Shown one piece after another: positions 37,210 to 45,554 of a stretch of 63,759 nucleotides of DNA (within the stretch, counting starts at the first letter, position 1; every line of letters starts with the position of its first letter). The notes beneath the pieces are model-generated. The model was not told where the DNA came from, ran no database searches, and was given only the letters and a program-made list of their open reading frames with translations. The stretch is taken from contig JAPLCB010000001.1 in the NCBI GenBank assembly GCA_026392455.1, forward strand, positions 1-63,759, written 5' to 3'. This stretch comes from Propionibacteriales bacterium (GTDB lineage: Bacteria > Actinomycetota > Actinomycetes > Propionibacteriales > Nocardioidaceae). The position numbers and the translations under genes are program-made.

Positions 37210-38411
37210 CCGAGCACCTCGACCTTGGTCACCCATTTGGTCTGGAGCACGCCCGGGCGGTTCGGCGCCATCAGCCGGCACGGGTAGCCGTGGTCCAGCG
37301 CAAGCTGCTCGCCGTTGAGCCCGAGCGCGAGCAGGGTCAGGGAGTCGTCGGCGAACTGGTGCGGAAGCAGCGTGCTGCGGTAGGAGCCCGCAGGCTGCAG
37401 GGACTCGATGTTCACGTCCCGACCGCGGGGCGCGCCGACCGCGTCGAGCAGGTCGCGCAGCCGCACCCCGGTCCAGGTCGCGTTCGCGCTCCAGCCCTCC
37501 ACGCAGGCGAGCGGGAGGTCGTGGGTGCGCTGCCGCATCTGCTCGAGATCGGCCCGGGTGAACGCCATCTCGGTCCCGTCGTGGACGACCCGCAACCGGT
37601 AGCCGTCGCTGAGAGCCGCGGCGACCACGTCGGCCTCCTTGGCCGACTTGTTCACCGGCAGCCCGCCGGGACCGTTGCCGTCCCGGACACCGAAGACCGA
37701 GACGGTACGCAGCCCCGGGACCGTGCTTCCGGCCGTCGCGACCACCGCGACCCCCGAGGCCAGGAAAGCGCCGCGGACCAGACCGCGCCGAGTCAGCGGC
37801 GGCTCGCCCTGCATCGATTCCCGGTCGTGGGTACCGGACTCGATGTCGGTCCCCAGCAGGTCGCGGATCAGCGGCAGCTTGACGGCGATGTGCACGGCCA
37901 GTGCGCCGATCGCGATCCATCCCAGCGCGTAGTGCGTGCCCCGGAAGTCGAAGCTCCACGGGTACCACTGCGCCGAGTTCGAGATCCCGGACGCGAGCTG
38001 GAAGATCGAGGCCGCCACCAGCACGGCGATCGAGACCCGCTCCAGGGTCTCGACCAGGAGCAGCCGGAGGTCCTTGGGCGGGCGGGAGAACAGCTTCGGG
38101 AAGACCGCCCAGAGCTTGACCAGGAGCAGCGGCACCGCCGCGGTCCCGGCGATCACGTGCACCCCCTGGGTGAGCTGGTACAGCCGGACCGGACGGGTCG
38201 GGAAGGCGAACCACGGATCGGGGCTCTGGGCCCAGTGACTGACCAGGCCGGTGACGAAGCAGAGCCCGAAACTGATCCCGAGCCAGAGGCCGACCCGGGC
38301 CGCGACCGCCGGACTCCGCAGCCGGGAGGTGAAGTCGCCCTCGTCGGGGACCCGCGAGACCACGCCGCCCACCACGCCTTCGACCTTCTCGCGAACCTCG
38401 GTCAGTCCCAT
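37206..38411 (-). CDS. Molybdopterin-dependent oxidoreductase with cytochrome b-like membrane domain
   Basis: 401 aa. Residues ~35-185 form four or five membrane helices with His59, His85, His160 and His174 placed in helices, as for two b-haems. Residues ~206-230 (LTRRGLVRGAFLASG) resemble an internal Tat-type signal anchor. Residues ~240-400 are the sulfite-oxidase-type Moco domain; Cys303 in LACVEGWS is the likely molybdenum ligand, followed by GVRLRDLL and LDHGYPCRLM. Predicted to face outside and pass electrons through the haems to quinone. Substrate unknown; true sulfite oxidase dimer domain is missing. Confidence 0.85.
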   Translation of the reverse strand: MGLTEVREKVEGVVGGVVSRVPDEGDFTSRLRSPAVAARVGLWLGISFGLCFVTGLVSHWAQSPDPWFAFPTRPVRLYQLTQGVHVIAGTAAVPLLLVKLWAVFPKLFSRPPKDLRLLLVETLERVSIAVLVAASIFQLASGISNSAQWYPWSFDFRGTHYALGWIAIGALAVHIAVKLPLIRDLLGTDIESGTHDRESMQGEPPLTRRGLVRGAFLASGVAVVATAGSTVPGLRTVSVFGVRDGNGPGGLPVNKSAKEADVVAAALSDGYRLRVVHDGTEMAFTRADLEQMRQRTHDLPLACVEGWSANATWTGVRLRDLLDAVGAPRGRDVNIESLQPAGSYRSTLLPHQFADDSLTLLALGLNGEQLALDHGYPCRLMAPNRPGVLQTKWVTKVEVLG

Positions 38412-38412
38412 C

Positions 38413-39054
38413 TCAACGACCCTTCGTCAGCACGGCGAACCAGCGGTTGCCGTGGTGGTGCAGGCCGTCGACGACCAGACCGGTCCCGGCGGCGACCAGA
38501 CCGATCGCGTCCGCGCCGACCACCGACCAGGGGAACGGCCGGCAGGTCCGCGACGGGGTCTCCAGCCGGATGGTCCGGGTCTCGAGGCCGGCCCCAGGCG
38601 CCTCGAGGTCCACCACGACCCGACCGCCCGGAGCCAGCAGTGCCGCGACCCGTGCCAGCAGCGCCCGCGGGTCTCCGCCGATGCCGATGTTGCCGTCGGC
38701 CAGCAGTGCGGTCTCCCAGCGTCCCTCACCAGGTACCGGCTCGAAGACGTCGCGCAGCATCGCGGCAACCCCGCGCTCCCGGGTCTGGAAGACCGCCTCG
38801 GGAACCACGTCGATGCCGAGGGCCAGGTGGCCGCGTTCGGCGAGGTACTGGGTCATCCGACCCGGACCGCAGCCGATGTCCAGGGTCGGACCGACGCAGC
38901 GCGACAGCACCGCCACGTCGGCGGCGTCCGGCGAGCGGCGCCAGGTCGAGACCGGCAGCGCGTGCAACGGCCCGGCTGCTCCCACCACGTGGCACGGCTC
39001 ACCGCGCAGGGCGGAGGAGAAGACCTCGGCGAAGGAGGTCTGGACGGCGGTCAT
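38413..39054 (-). CDS. SAM-dependent methyltransferase
   Basis: 213 aa. Motif I GPTLDIGCGPGRMTQYLAER (~55-72), GHLALGIDVVPEAV acidic motif, and GGRVVVDLEAPG. Begins MTAVQTSFAEVFSSAL. ATG 39054 overlaps the DUF2064 gene stop by 4 bp; 1 bp separates its stop from the oxidoreductase start. Small-molecule or lipid-linked glycan substrate is likely from context only. Confidence 0.83.
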   Translation of the reverse strand: MTAVQTSFAEVFSSALRGEPCHVVGAAGPLHALPVSTWRRSPDAADVAVLSRCVGPTLDIGCGPGRMTQYLAERGHLALGIDVVPEAVFQTRERGVAAMLRDVFEPVPGEGRWETALLADGNIGIGGDPRALLARVAALLAPGGRVVVDLEAPGAGLETRTIRLETPSRTCRPFPWSVVGADAIGLVAAGTGLVVDGLHHHGNRWFAVLTKGR

Positions 39055-39725
39055 CGGGACACCACCAGACCCGACGCCCAGGCGTGGGCGAAACGACTGC
39101 CCGGAGCCAGCGCCGCCACCTGCTCGGCGTCCGCGACCGTGTCGACGTCGCAGAGCTCCACGGTGTCGGCGATCCGGTGCCCGGCGAAGGCGTCGACCGT
39201 GCGGCGGTAGGTCTGCGGCACCGACATCGGGACGTCGACCAGCACCCGGGCGTCGCGCCCGTCGGCCAGCCCCAGGACCCACCAACCACCGTCCGGGGCC
39301 GGGCCGAGGACGACGTCGGCCCCGACCAGCCCGTCGGTGACCGCGCCGAGCAGCTCGGCGGTGAGCTGCGGCGTGTCCATGCCGACCTGCACGACCGGCC
39401 CGGGGCCGCAGTCGGCGACCCGCGCGTGGGCGTGGGCCAACCGCTCGGCGAAGGTGCTGCCCTCCTGCTCGAAGACGATCCACCCGGCCAGGGCCTCGAC
39501 GATGGCGTCGCTGCGGGCGGCCAGGGCCAGGTCCCCGGCCAGCGCGAGGTACCGGGTGCCGAACGTCGCCGTACAGACCTCGAGGGTGTCCAGCAGGGCG
39601 GCCGCCGCCAGGTCCGCGGCCACCGTCATCCCGACGTCGGCACCGAGCCGGGTCTTGACGTGGCCGGGCACCGGCGCCTTGGCCATCACCAGGACCCGGG
39701 CCGTCGTGCTCGTGGCCGGGCTCAT
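39051..39725 (-). CDS. TIGR04282/DUF2064-type glycosyltransferase-like protein
   Basis: 224 aa. The hallmark ARVLVMAKAPVPGHVKTRLG opens the protein; VVQVGMDTPQL and LGPAPDGGWWVLGL complete the nucleotide-sugar-transferase-like fold. The family is known from clusters with a second GT2 enzyme, as here. Activity not proven for any member I can name. Coupled by 4-bp overlaps on both sides. Confidence 0.87.
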   Translation of the reverse strand: MSPATSTTARVLVMAKAPVPGHVKTRLGADVGMTVAADLAAAALLDTLEVCTATFGTRYLALAGDLALAARSDAIVEALAGWIVFEQEGSTFAERLAHAHARVADCGPGPVVQVGMDTPQLTAELLGAVTDGLVGADVVLGPAPDGGWWVLGLADGRDARVLVDVPMSVPQTYRRTVDAFAGHRIADTVELCDVDTVADAEQVAALAPGSRFAHAWASGLVVSR

Positions 39726-40381
39726 CGCAGCACCTCCGCGAAGTCCCGGGTGGCCCGGATCGTCCCGACCAGCGAGCCGGACACCTTCGACCGGGTGCCG
39801 AGCGCCCGCGGGTGGTACGCCACGTCGGTCTCGGTGATCACCCAGCCGGCAGCGACCGCCTTGGTCATCAGCTCGACCGGGTAGCCGAACCGACGGTCGC
39901 GCACGTCCAGGGCGAGGAGGTCGTCGCGCCGGCAGACCCGGATCGGCGCGATGTCGTGCACCGGGAAGTCCGAGCGCCGCCGCAGGTAGGCAACCACGAC
40001 CCGGTTGCCGAGGCGCGCGTGCCAGGGCCAGACCCCGCGACCGGTGGGACGTCGCCGCCCGACTGCCATCGTGGCCCGACCGAGGGCGACCTCGGCGACC
40101 AGCGGCACCAGGTCGGCGGCGTCGAAGGAGCCGTCGCCGTCCATCACCGCCACCAGCTCGGTACGCGCGGCGAGCACCCCGGCATGCACCGCGGCACCGT
40201 AGCCGGGGCGTTTCTCGTGGACGACGTCGGCGCCGAGCCGGGCGGCCACCACCGCGGTGTCGTCGGTCGAGCCGTTGTCCACGACGACGACGCGCATCCC
40301 GGCCGGGACCCGGGACAGCACGCCCTCGAGCGCCGGGCCCTCGTTGAGGCACGGCAGGATCAGGGTGCAGGTCGGTTGCAT
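39722..40381 (-). CDS. GT2 glycosyltransferase (dolichyl-phosphate mannose synthase-like)
   Basis: 219 aa. CTLILPCLNEGPALEGVL, VVVDNGSTDDT, VMDGDGSFDAADL (DxD equivalent) and VGRRRPTGRG are typical of polyprenyl-phosphate hexose transferases without a membrane tail. First gene of the overlapping unit; 112-bp region separates it from the divergent GT-C-like membrane protein, which could use a polyprenyl-phosphate sugar made here. Confidence 0.87.
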   Translation of the reverse strand: MQPTCTLILPCLNEGPALEGVLSRVPAGMRVVVVDNGSTDDTAVVAARLGADVVHEKRPGYGAAVHAGVLAARTELVAVMDGDGSFDAADLVPLVAEVALGRATMAVGRRRPTGRGVWPWHARLGNRVVVAYLRRRSDFPVHDIAPIRVCRRDDLLALDVRDRRFGYPVELMTKAVAAGWVITETDVAYHPRALGTRSKVSGSLVGTIRATRDFAEVLR

Positions 40382-40493
40382 GGAACCAACGTAGGAACTC
40401 GGGACCCGGTGCGACCCCGCAAATCCCTTACGGAGAGGTGACGTCGTGCCCCGCAGCCGGGTTTCTGCGCGTTCCGGCTGGTTAGGTGAAGCC

Positions 40494-41873
40494 ATGACTC
40501 TCAGTCCCCCCGACGTCGACCCGACGACGGCAGCGCCGTCCTCGCGCGCAGCCTGGACCGGGCTGGGGCTGACGGCAGCCCTGATCGCGACGGCCATGGT
40601 GGTTCCGTCGGACACGTTCGCCGTCTTCGTCCAGAACGTCGCCCCGCTGAACAACACCTGGGACCCCCGCGTCGGGGTCGGCACCGTCCCGGCGGTCCTG
40701 ATCGCGCTGATCGGGACCCGGTACGCCATCGACGCCGCTCAGGCGCTCCCCTGGCGACACCTGCTCGCCGTCGTCTACGGCACCGGGCTGGCCTGGATGC
40801 TGTCGCTGGCGTTCGTGGACGGCCGCGACGGTGTCGGCGCCGTGCTGACCACCGACGGCGAGTACCTGAAGACCGCCCGCCTGACCACCGACCTGCCGTA
40901 CGCGCTGGCCACCTACACCGAGCGGATCCCGTACGACGCCCCGCTGGGCAACCTCCCCGAGCACCTGGCCGGCCACCCACCGGGGGCGCTGACCTTCTTC
41001 GTGCTCCTGGACCGACTCGGGCTCAGCGGCGGGTTCACCGCCGGGATGGTCGTCACCCTGATCGCGGCGACCACCGCCGTCGCGGTGCTGGTCACCCTCC
41101 GGGTCCTGGCCGCCGAGTCCCTGGCCCGGAGAGCTGCCCCGTTCCTGGTCCTCGGCCCGGCCGCACTGTGGGCCTGCGTCTCGGGGGACGGCATGTTCTC
41201 GGCGGTCGCGGCCTGGGGACTGTGCGCACTGGCGCTGGCCGCGACGCGGGAGAGCCCCCGCGCCGCGCTCGGCTGGAGCGTCCTGTCCGGCCTGCTGCTG
41301 GGCTACACCGTGATGCTCTCCTACGGCCTGCCGCTGCTCGGGCTGCTGGCGATCGCGATCCTGGTCGCCGCCGGGTCGTGGCGCCCGCTGGTCCCTGCGG
41401 CACTGGCCGCCTCGGCGGTGGTGCTGGTCTACGCCGCCTACGGCTTCGCGTGGTGGGAAGCGATCGGGGTGCTCCGGGAGCGCTACTGGGACGGCGTCGC
41501 CAGCCAGCGGCCGACCCGGTACTGGATCTGGGCGGACCTCGCCTGCTTGCTGATCGCGGCCGGCCCGCTGCTCGGTGCCGGACTGGCCCAGGCGTACGCC
41601 CGCGCCCGCAGCCGGGTCGTCGACGCCGCGTCCGACCCGGACCGCCGGGCCACCCGGGTCGTCCTGCTGCTCAGCGGAGCTGCCACCGCGATCGTCGTGA
41701 TCGCCGACCTGTCCTTGATGAGCAAGGCCGAGGTCGAGCGGATCTGGTTGCCGTTCATGCCGTGGTTGCTGCTGTCCTGCGCGTTGCTGCCCGAGCGCTG
41801 GCGGCGGCGCGGGCTGGTGCTCCAGGTGGTCACGGCCCTCGCCATCGGGCACCTCACCACGTCGTTGTGGTGA
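40494..41873 (+). CDS. Polytopic membrane protein, GT-C-like
   Basis: 459 aa with roughly eleven to twelve membrane helices and a long first outer loop (about 85-160) containing LTTDGEYLKTARLTTDLPYAL and LPEHLAGHPPG. Helix layout resembles GT-C mannosyl/arabinosyl transferases that use polyprenyl-phosphate sugars. ATG 40494 follows TTAGGTGAAGCC; the earlier in-frame ATG-like start at 40446 is less likely. Divergent from the GT2 gene; 9 bp from the convergent epimerase. Confidence 0.7.
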   Translation: MTLSPPDVDPTTAAPSSRAAWTGLGLTAALIATAMVVPSDTFAVFVQNVAPLNNTWDPRVGVGTVPAVLIALIGTRYAIDAAQALPWRHLLAVVYGTGLAWMLSLAFVDGRDGVGAVLTTDGEYLKTARLTTDLPYALATYTERIPYDAPLGNLPEHLAGHPPGALTFFVLLDRLGLSGGFTAGMVVTLIAATTAVAVLVTLRVLAAESLARRAAPFLVLGPAALWACVSGDGMFSAVAAWGLCALALAATRESPRAALGWSVLSGLLLGYTVMLSYGLPLLGLLAIAILVAAGSWRPLVPAALAASAVVLVYAAYGFAWWEAIGVLRERYWDGVASQRPTRYWIWADLACLLIAAGPLLGAGLAQAYARARSRVVDAASDPDRRATRVVLLLSGAATAIVVIADLSLMSKAEVERIWLPFMPWLLLSCALLPERWRRRGLVLQVVTALAIGHLTTSLW

Positions 41874-41882
41874 ACCAGGCAG

Positions 41883-42929
41883 CTAGCCGACCGGCGCCCG
41901 CAGCGCCGCGGTCGCGAACTGCGGCAGGCCGACGTCCGGGGTGATCTGCGCGCTGAACCCGAGCTCGCGCTTCGCGCGCTCCGGCGAGGCCACCACGTGC
42001 CGGACGTCCCCGAGCCGGTACCGGCCGGTGATCTCGGGCTCCCGGGGAACCGCGGCACCGCGGGCCACCGCGGAGGCGACCTCCCCGATCGGGACCGGCA
42101 CCCCCGAGCAGACGTTGTACGCCGCGAAGCCGGTCCGGTCGCCGGCCGCCTCGATCGCCGCCACGTTGGCCCGGGCGACGTCCGCGACGTGGACGAAGTC
42201 GCGCATCTGGCCGCCGTCCTCGTACACCTGCGGCGCCTCGCCGCGTTCGAGCGACGAGCGGAACATCGCGGCCACCCCGGAGTACGGGGTGTCCCGCGGC
42301 ATCCCCGGACCGTAGACGTTGTGGTAGCGCAGCGCGATCGCCGCGGCACCGGCCTGCCGCACCCAGGCCGAGGTGTAGTGCTCCTGGGCGAGCTTGCTCG
42401 CGGCGTAGCTGCTCCGCGGATCCAGGCGCGCATCCTCGTCGACCAGCTCCCAGCCGAGCGGCTCGGAGCAGACCGGGCACGGGTTCTCGAAGTGGCCGGC
42501 TTCCAGCTCCGGCAGCGTGCGGAGCCCGGGCGGCTGCTCGCCGTGCTCGGCGCAGGAGTAACGACCCTCGCCGTAGACCACCATCGAGGAGGCCAGCACC
42601 AGCCGGTCAACCCCGCGCTCGTGCATCGCGACCAGCAGGGCAGCGGTGCCGAGGTCGTTGTGGGCGGCGTACCCGGTCAGGTCGGCGACCCGGACCCCGG
42701 CGCCGACCAGGGCAGCCTGGTGGCAGACCACGTCGACGCCGGCGAGCAAACCGCTCCAGGCCTCGGCGTCGCGGACGTCGAGCCGGTGGGTGCCGTCGGG
42801 AGCGGCGCCGTCACCGTGCGCCTGGGGAAGCATCACGTCGACCCCGACGACCTCGTGGCCGGCGCGCTGCAGCTCGGCCGAGATCGCGGTCCCGATGAAC
42901 CCGGCCGAGCCGGTGAGCACGATCCTCAC
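41883..42929 (-). CDS. NAD-dependent epimerase/dehydratase
   Basis: 348 aa extended SDR. RIVLTGSAGFIGTAISAEL (GxxGxxG), LASSMVVYG, catalytic SSYAASKLAQE (YxxxK), LRYHNVYGPGMP. Unusual insert ENPCPVCSEPLG with a CxxC pair after ~160, plus an upstream SCAEH, suggesting a bound zinc. Such CPVC-containing epimerases occur in actinobacteria. GTG 42929 overlaps the mtnP stop by 4 bp. Confidence 0.87.
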   Translation of the reverse strand: MRIVLTGSAGFIGTAISAELQRAGHEVVGVDVMLPQAHGDGAAPDGTHRLDVRDAEAWSGLLAGVDVVCHQAALVGAGVRVADLTGYAAHNDLGTAALLVAMHERGVDRLVLASSMVVYGEGRYSCAEHGEQPPGLRTLPELEAGHFENPCPVCSEPLGWELVDEDARLDPRSSYAASKLAQEHYTSAWVRQAGAAAIALRYHNVYGPGMPRDTPYSGVAAMFRSSLERGEAPQVYEDGGQMRDFVHVADVARANVAAIEAAGDRTGFAAYNVCSGVPVPIGEVASAVARGAAVPREPEITGRYRLGDVRHVVASPERAKRELGFSAQITPDVGLPQFATAALRAPVG

Positions 42930-43747
42930 GGCTGGTCCTGCCGGGGTCCCGCAGGGACGTCGTAGGTCAGGTCGATCCCGTCGGCCCAGGTGCTGCAGGC
43001 ACAGCCGGTCGGGTCGGGCAGGTCGGCGATCACGTCGGCCAGCATCGTCTTGAGGCGGTCGACGTTGCTCTCGAACATCGCGAACACGTCGTCCTGACCG
43101 ACCCCGGAACCGACCTCGACACCGGCGTCCATGTCGGTCACCAGGGCGACCGCCGAGTAGCACATCCGCAGCTCGCGGGCGAGGATCGCCTCGGGGTGCC
43201 CGGTCATGTTGATCAGCGTCCACCCCTGGGCCGCGTAGTGCTGCGACTCGGCGCGTGTGGAGAACCGCGGTCCCTCGATCACCACCATCGTGCCGCCGGC
43301 CTTGACCCCCTCGAGGGCTCCCAGGCGCGCCCCGAGCCTCAGGCAGTACGGGTCCCCGAACGGCACGTGCACGGCACCGCGCTCGACGTAGCTCTGCACC
43401 CGGCCGCTGGTCCGGTCGACGAGCTGGTCGGGCACCACCACGTCGCCGGGCGCGACCTCGGACCGCAGGCCCCCGACGGCGCACGGGGCCAGCACCTGGC
43501 GGACGCCGAGCGAGCGCAGCAGCCAGAGGTTGGCGCGGTAGTTGATCAGGTGCGGCGGGTGCGCGTGGTCGGCCCCGTGCCGCGGCAGGAACGCGACCCG
43601 GCGCCCGTCGACCTCGCCGATGCTCACGGGGCCGGACGCGTCCCCGTACGGCGTGCGCACCGACGCGATCGGACGGGCGTCGTTGAGGAACGAGTAGAAC
43701 CCGCTGCCTCCGATCACGGCGACGTCTGCGGCGTTGGCGGGTTCCAT
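42926..43747 (-). CDS. mtnP: S-methyl-5'-thioadenosine phosphorylase
   Basis: 273 aa trimeric nucleoside phosphorylase. VAVIGGSGFYSFL (phosphate loop), FLPRHGADHAHPPHLINYRANLW (catalytic His), IEGPRFSTRAES, NMTGHPEAILARE (MTA-type TGxPE) and VTDMDAG. Cleaves methylthioadenosine. Upstream gene of the epimerase; divergent from the flavin reductase with 112 bp between. Confidence 0.92.
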   Translation of the reverse strand: MEPANAADVAVIGGSGFYSFLNDARPIASVRTPYGDASGPVSIGEVDGRRVAFLPRHGADHAHPPHLINYRANLWLLRSLGVRQVLAPCAVGGLRSEVAPGDVVVPDQLVDRTSGRVQSYVERGAVHVPFGDPYCLRLGARLGALEGVKAGGTMVVIEGPRFSTRAESQHYAAQGWTLINMTGHPEAILARELRMCYSAVALVTDMDAGVEVGSGVGQDDVFAMFESNVDRLKTMLADVIADLPDPTGCACSTWADGIDLTYDVPAGPRQDQP

Positions 43748-43859
43748 GGCGTCAGCCTGCCGGTCGCCGGCCCCGGCGCCAAGGAGAACCCGCCGACGTC
43801 AGGGACTCGTAAGGTGCCGACCCTGTCGCGAACCGTCCCCCGAGGGCCACCATGGGCCC

Positions 43860-44591
43860 ATGACCGAAACCGCCGCCGCCCTGGAGATCTTCGACGGAAC
43901 CGGCCTGAAGGCCATGTTCGTCAACTGCACCCTGAAACGCTCCCCCGACCCGAGCCACACCCAGGGTCTGATCGACGCCAGCGCCGCGATCATGCGCAAG
44001 CACGGGGTCGAGGTCGAGACCCTGCGGCTGATCGACCACGACGTCGCGACCGGGGTGTACCCCGACATGACCGAGCACGGCTGGGCCACCGACGCCTGGC
44101 CCGAGATCTCGCCGCGGCTGCTCGACGCCGACATCCTGGTCGCGGCCGGACCGATCTGGCTCGGCGACAACTCCAGCCAGATGAAGGTGCTGATCGAGCG
44201 GATCTACTCGCTCTCGGGCCAGCTCAACGACAAGGGTCAGTACCTCTTCTACGGGCGGGTCGCGGGGTGCCTGATCACCGGCAACGAGGACGGCATCAAG
44301 CACTGTGCCCAGAACGTCCTCTACAGCCTGCAGCACGTGGGGTACACGATCCCGCCGAACGCCGACGCCGGCTGGATCGGTGAGGCCGGTCCGGGCCCGT
44401 CGTACCTGGACCCGGGCAGCGGTGGGCCGGAGAACGACTTCACCAACCGGAACACCACCTTCATGACCTGGAACCTGATGCACACCGCAAAGCTGCTCAA
44501 GGACGTCGGTGGCATCCCGGCGTACGGCAACCAGCGCTCGGAGTGGAACGCCGGCGCCCGGTTCGACTTCGAGAACCCGGAGTACCGCTGA
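43860..44591 (+). CDS. NADPH-dependent FMN reductase / flavodoxin-like
   Basis: 243 aa flavodoxin-like fold: KAMFVNCTLKRSPDPSHTQGL (phosphate-binding loop), DILVAAGPIWLGDNSSQMKVLIER, and RVAGCLITGNEDG. ATG 43860 is preferred: the frame upstream lacks family match and runs over the mtnP promoter. Belongs to NAD(P)H:quinone/FMN reductases; redox partner unknown. Confidence 0.85.
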   Translation: MTETAAALEIFDGTGLKAMFVNCTLKRSPDPSHTQGLIDASAAIMRKHGVEVETLRLIDHDVATGVYPDMTEHGWATDAWPEISPRLLDADILVAAGPIWLGDNSSQMKVLIERIYSLSGQLNDKGQYLFYGRVAGCLITGNEDGIKHCAQNVLYSLQHVGYTIPPNADAGWIGEAGPGPSYLDPGSGGPENDFTNRNTTFMTWNLMHTAKLLKDVGGIPAYGNQRSEWNAGARFDFENPEYR

Positions 44592-44686
44592 GGCTCCGGC
44601 TGGTCATGGGACGGCCGGGGCCCGAGCACACACCGTCACCGTGACCGGCGACGTCAGATTGACGCTGTCCCGGCGTGTAACCAGGT

Positions 44687-44902
44687 GTGGATGAGCTGAG
44701 CACGTTCGAACGCGAGATCCTCGACTTCGAGAGTCGGTGGTGGTCGCACGGGAAGAAGAGCGAGGCGATCGTCGAGCGCTTCGGACTGAAGCCGAGCACC
44801 TACTACGTACGCCGCAGCGAGATCGCGGCGCGTCCCGAGGCCCTGGCCTACGCGCCGGTCACGGTACGCCGGCTCCGCCGGTCCAACCGTTCGAAATCCT
44901 GA
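44687..44902 (+). CDS. DUF3263 small helix-turn-helix protein
   Basis: 71 aa. LSTFEREILDFESRWWSHGKKSEAIVERFGL then KPSTYYVRRSEIAARPEALAY matches DUF3263, a short HTH-like actinobacterial family. Function unknown, probably DNA-binding. GTG start at 44687; ribosome site is weak (CCAGG). Confidence 0.82.
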   Translation: MDELSTFEREILDFESRWWSHGKKSEAIVERFGLKPSTYYVRRSEIAARPEALAYAPVTVRRLRRSNRSKS

Positions 44903-44922
44903 TCCGCGACCCCCCACGCCCC

Positions 44923-45528
44923 TCAGGTCGTGGGCGGCCCGGCCGCCAGCACGCCCCGGACGGCGTGCTCGATCGCGTACCGGGCGAGCGGGTCGTTCGG
45001 CCGCCCCGCCGCCATGAAGATCCGTGCCGGGATGTCGACCACGCAGTTGCGCATCAAGGTCAGCGCGTCAGGGGTGCGGACACCCCAGACCTCCTCGGCC
45101 AGGTCACCGATCAGGGCGGCAGCGTCCGCCCGGTGCTCGCGCAGCTGCTTCTTGACCGGGGCCGGTAGCGCGTCGTCGTTGAGCACGTCCGGGCGCGACG
45201 CCAGCAGCACCCGGACAGCGCTGGCGTCGACGTCGGCGTACCCGCCGGTGACCAGGGCGGCAGCCACCACGGCATCAGCCGGGGTCCCGGACTCGCGCGC
45301 CAGCCGGATCTGCTCGCGCTGGTAGGTCCGGAACGCCGCTGCCTCCTTGGCCCAGACCTCGGCGAGCAGGTGGTTGCGCGAGTCGAAGTGGTGGTAGATC
45401 GAGCCGTTCGAGACCCCCGAGCGGGCACTGAGCGCACGGATCGTCACCGCCGCCATGCCATCGGCCACCCAGAGCGCGCGGGCATGGTCGAGCAGGTCGT
45501 CGACGTCGAGCTGTTGGGGTCTGCCCAT
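44923..45528 (-). CDS. TetR-family transcriptional regulator
   Basis: 201 aa. Starts MGRPQQLDVDDLLDHARALW; HTH VTIRALSARSGVSNGSIYHHFDSRNHLLAEVW (~27-58); an effector-binding C-domain with no recognised ligand type. Start ATG 45528 with AGGTTGCCTG upstream; earlier frame to 45579 not needed. Convergent with DUF3263 (20-bp gap); lies just after the RTX gene end, which it could control. Confidence 0.88.
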   Translation of the reverse strand: MGRPQQLDVDDLLDHARALWVADGMAAVTIRALSARSGVSNGSIYHHFDSRNHLLAEVWAKEAAAFRTYQREQIRLARESGTPADAVVAAALVTGGYADVDASAVRVLLASRPDVLNDDALPAPVKKQLREHRADAAALIGDLAEEVWGVRTPDALTLMRNCVVDIPARIFMAAGRPNDPLARYAIEHAVRGVLAAGPPTT

Positions 45529-45554
45529 CAGGCAACCTTTCCTGGTCGTGCCGG

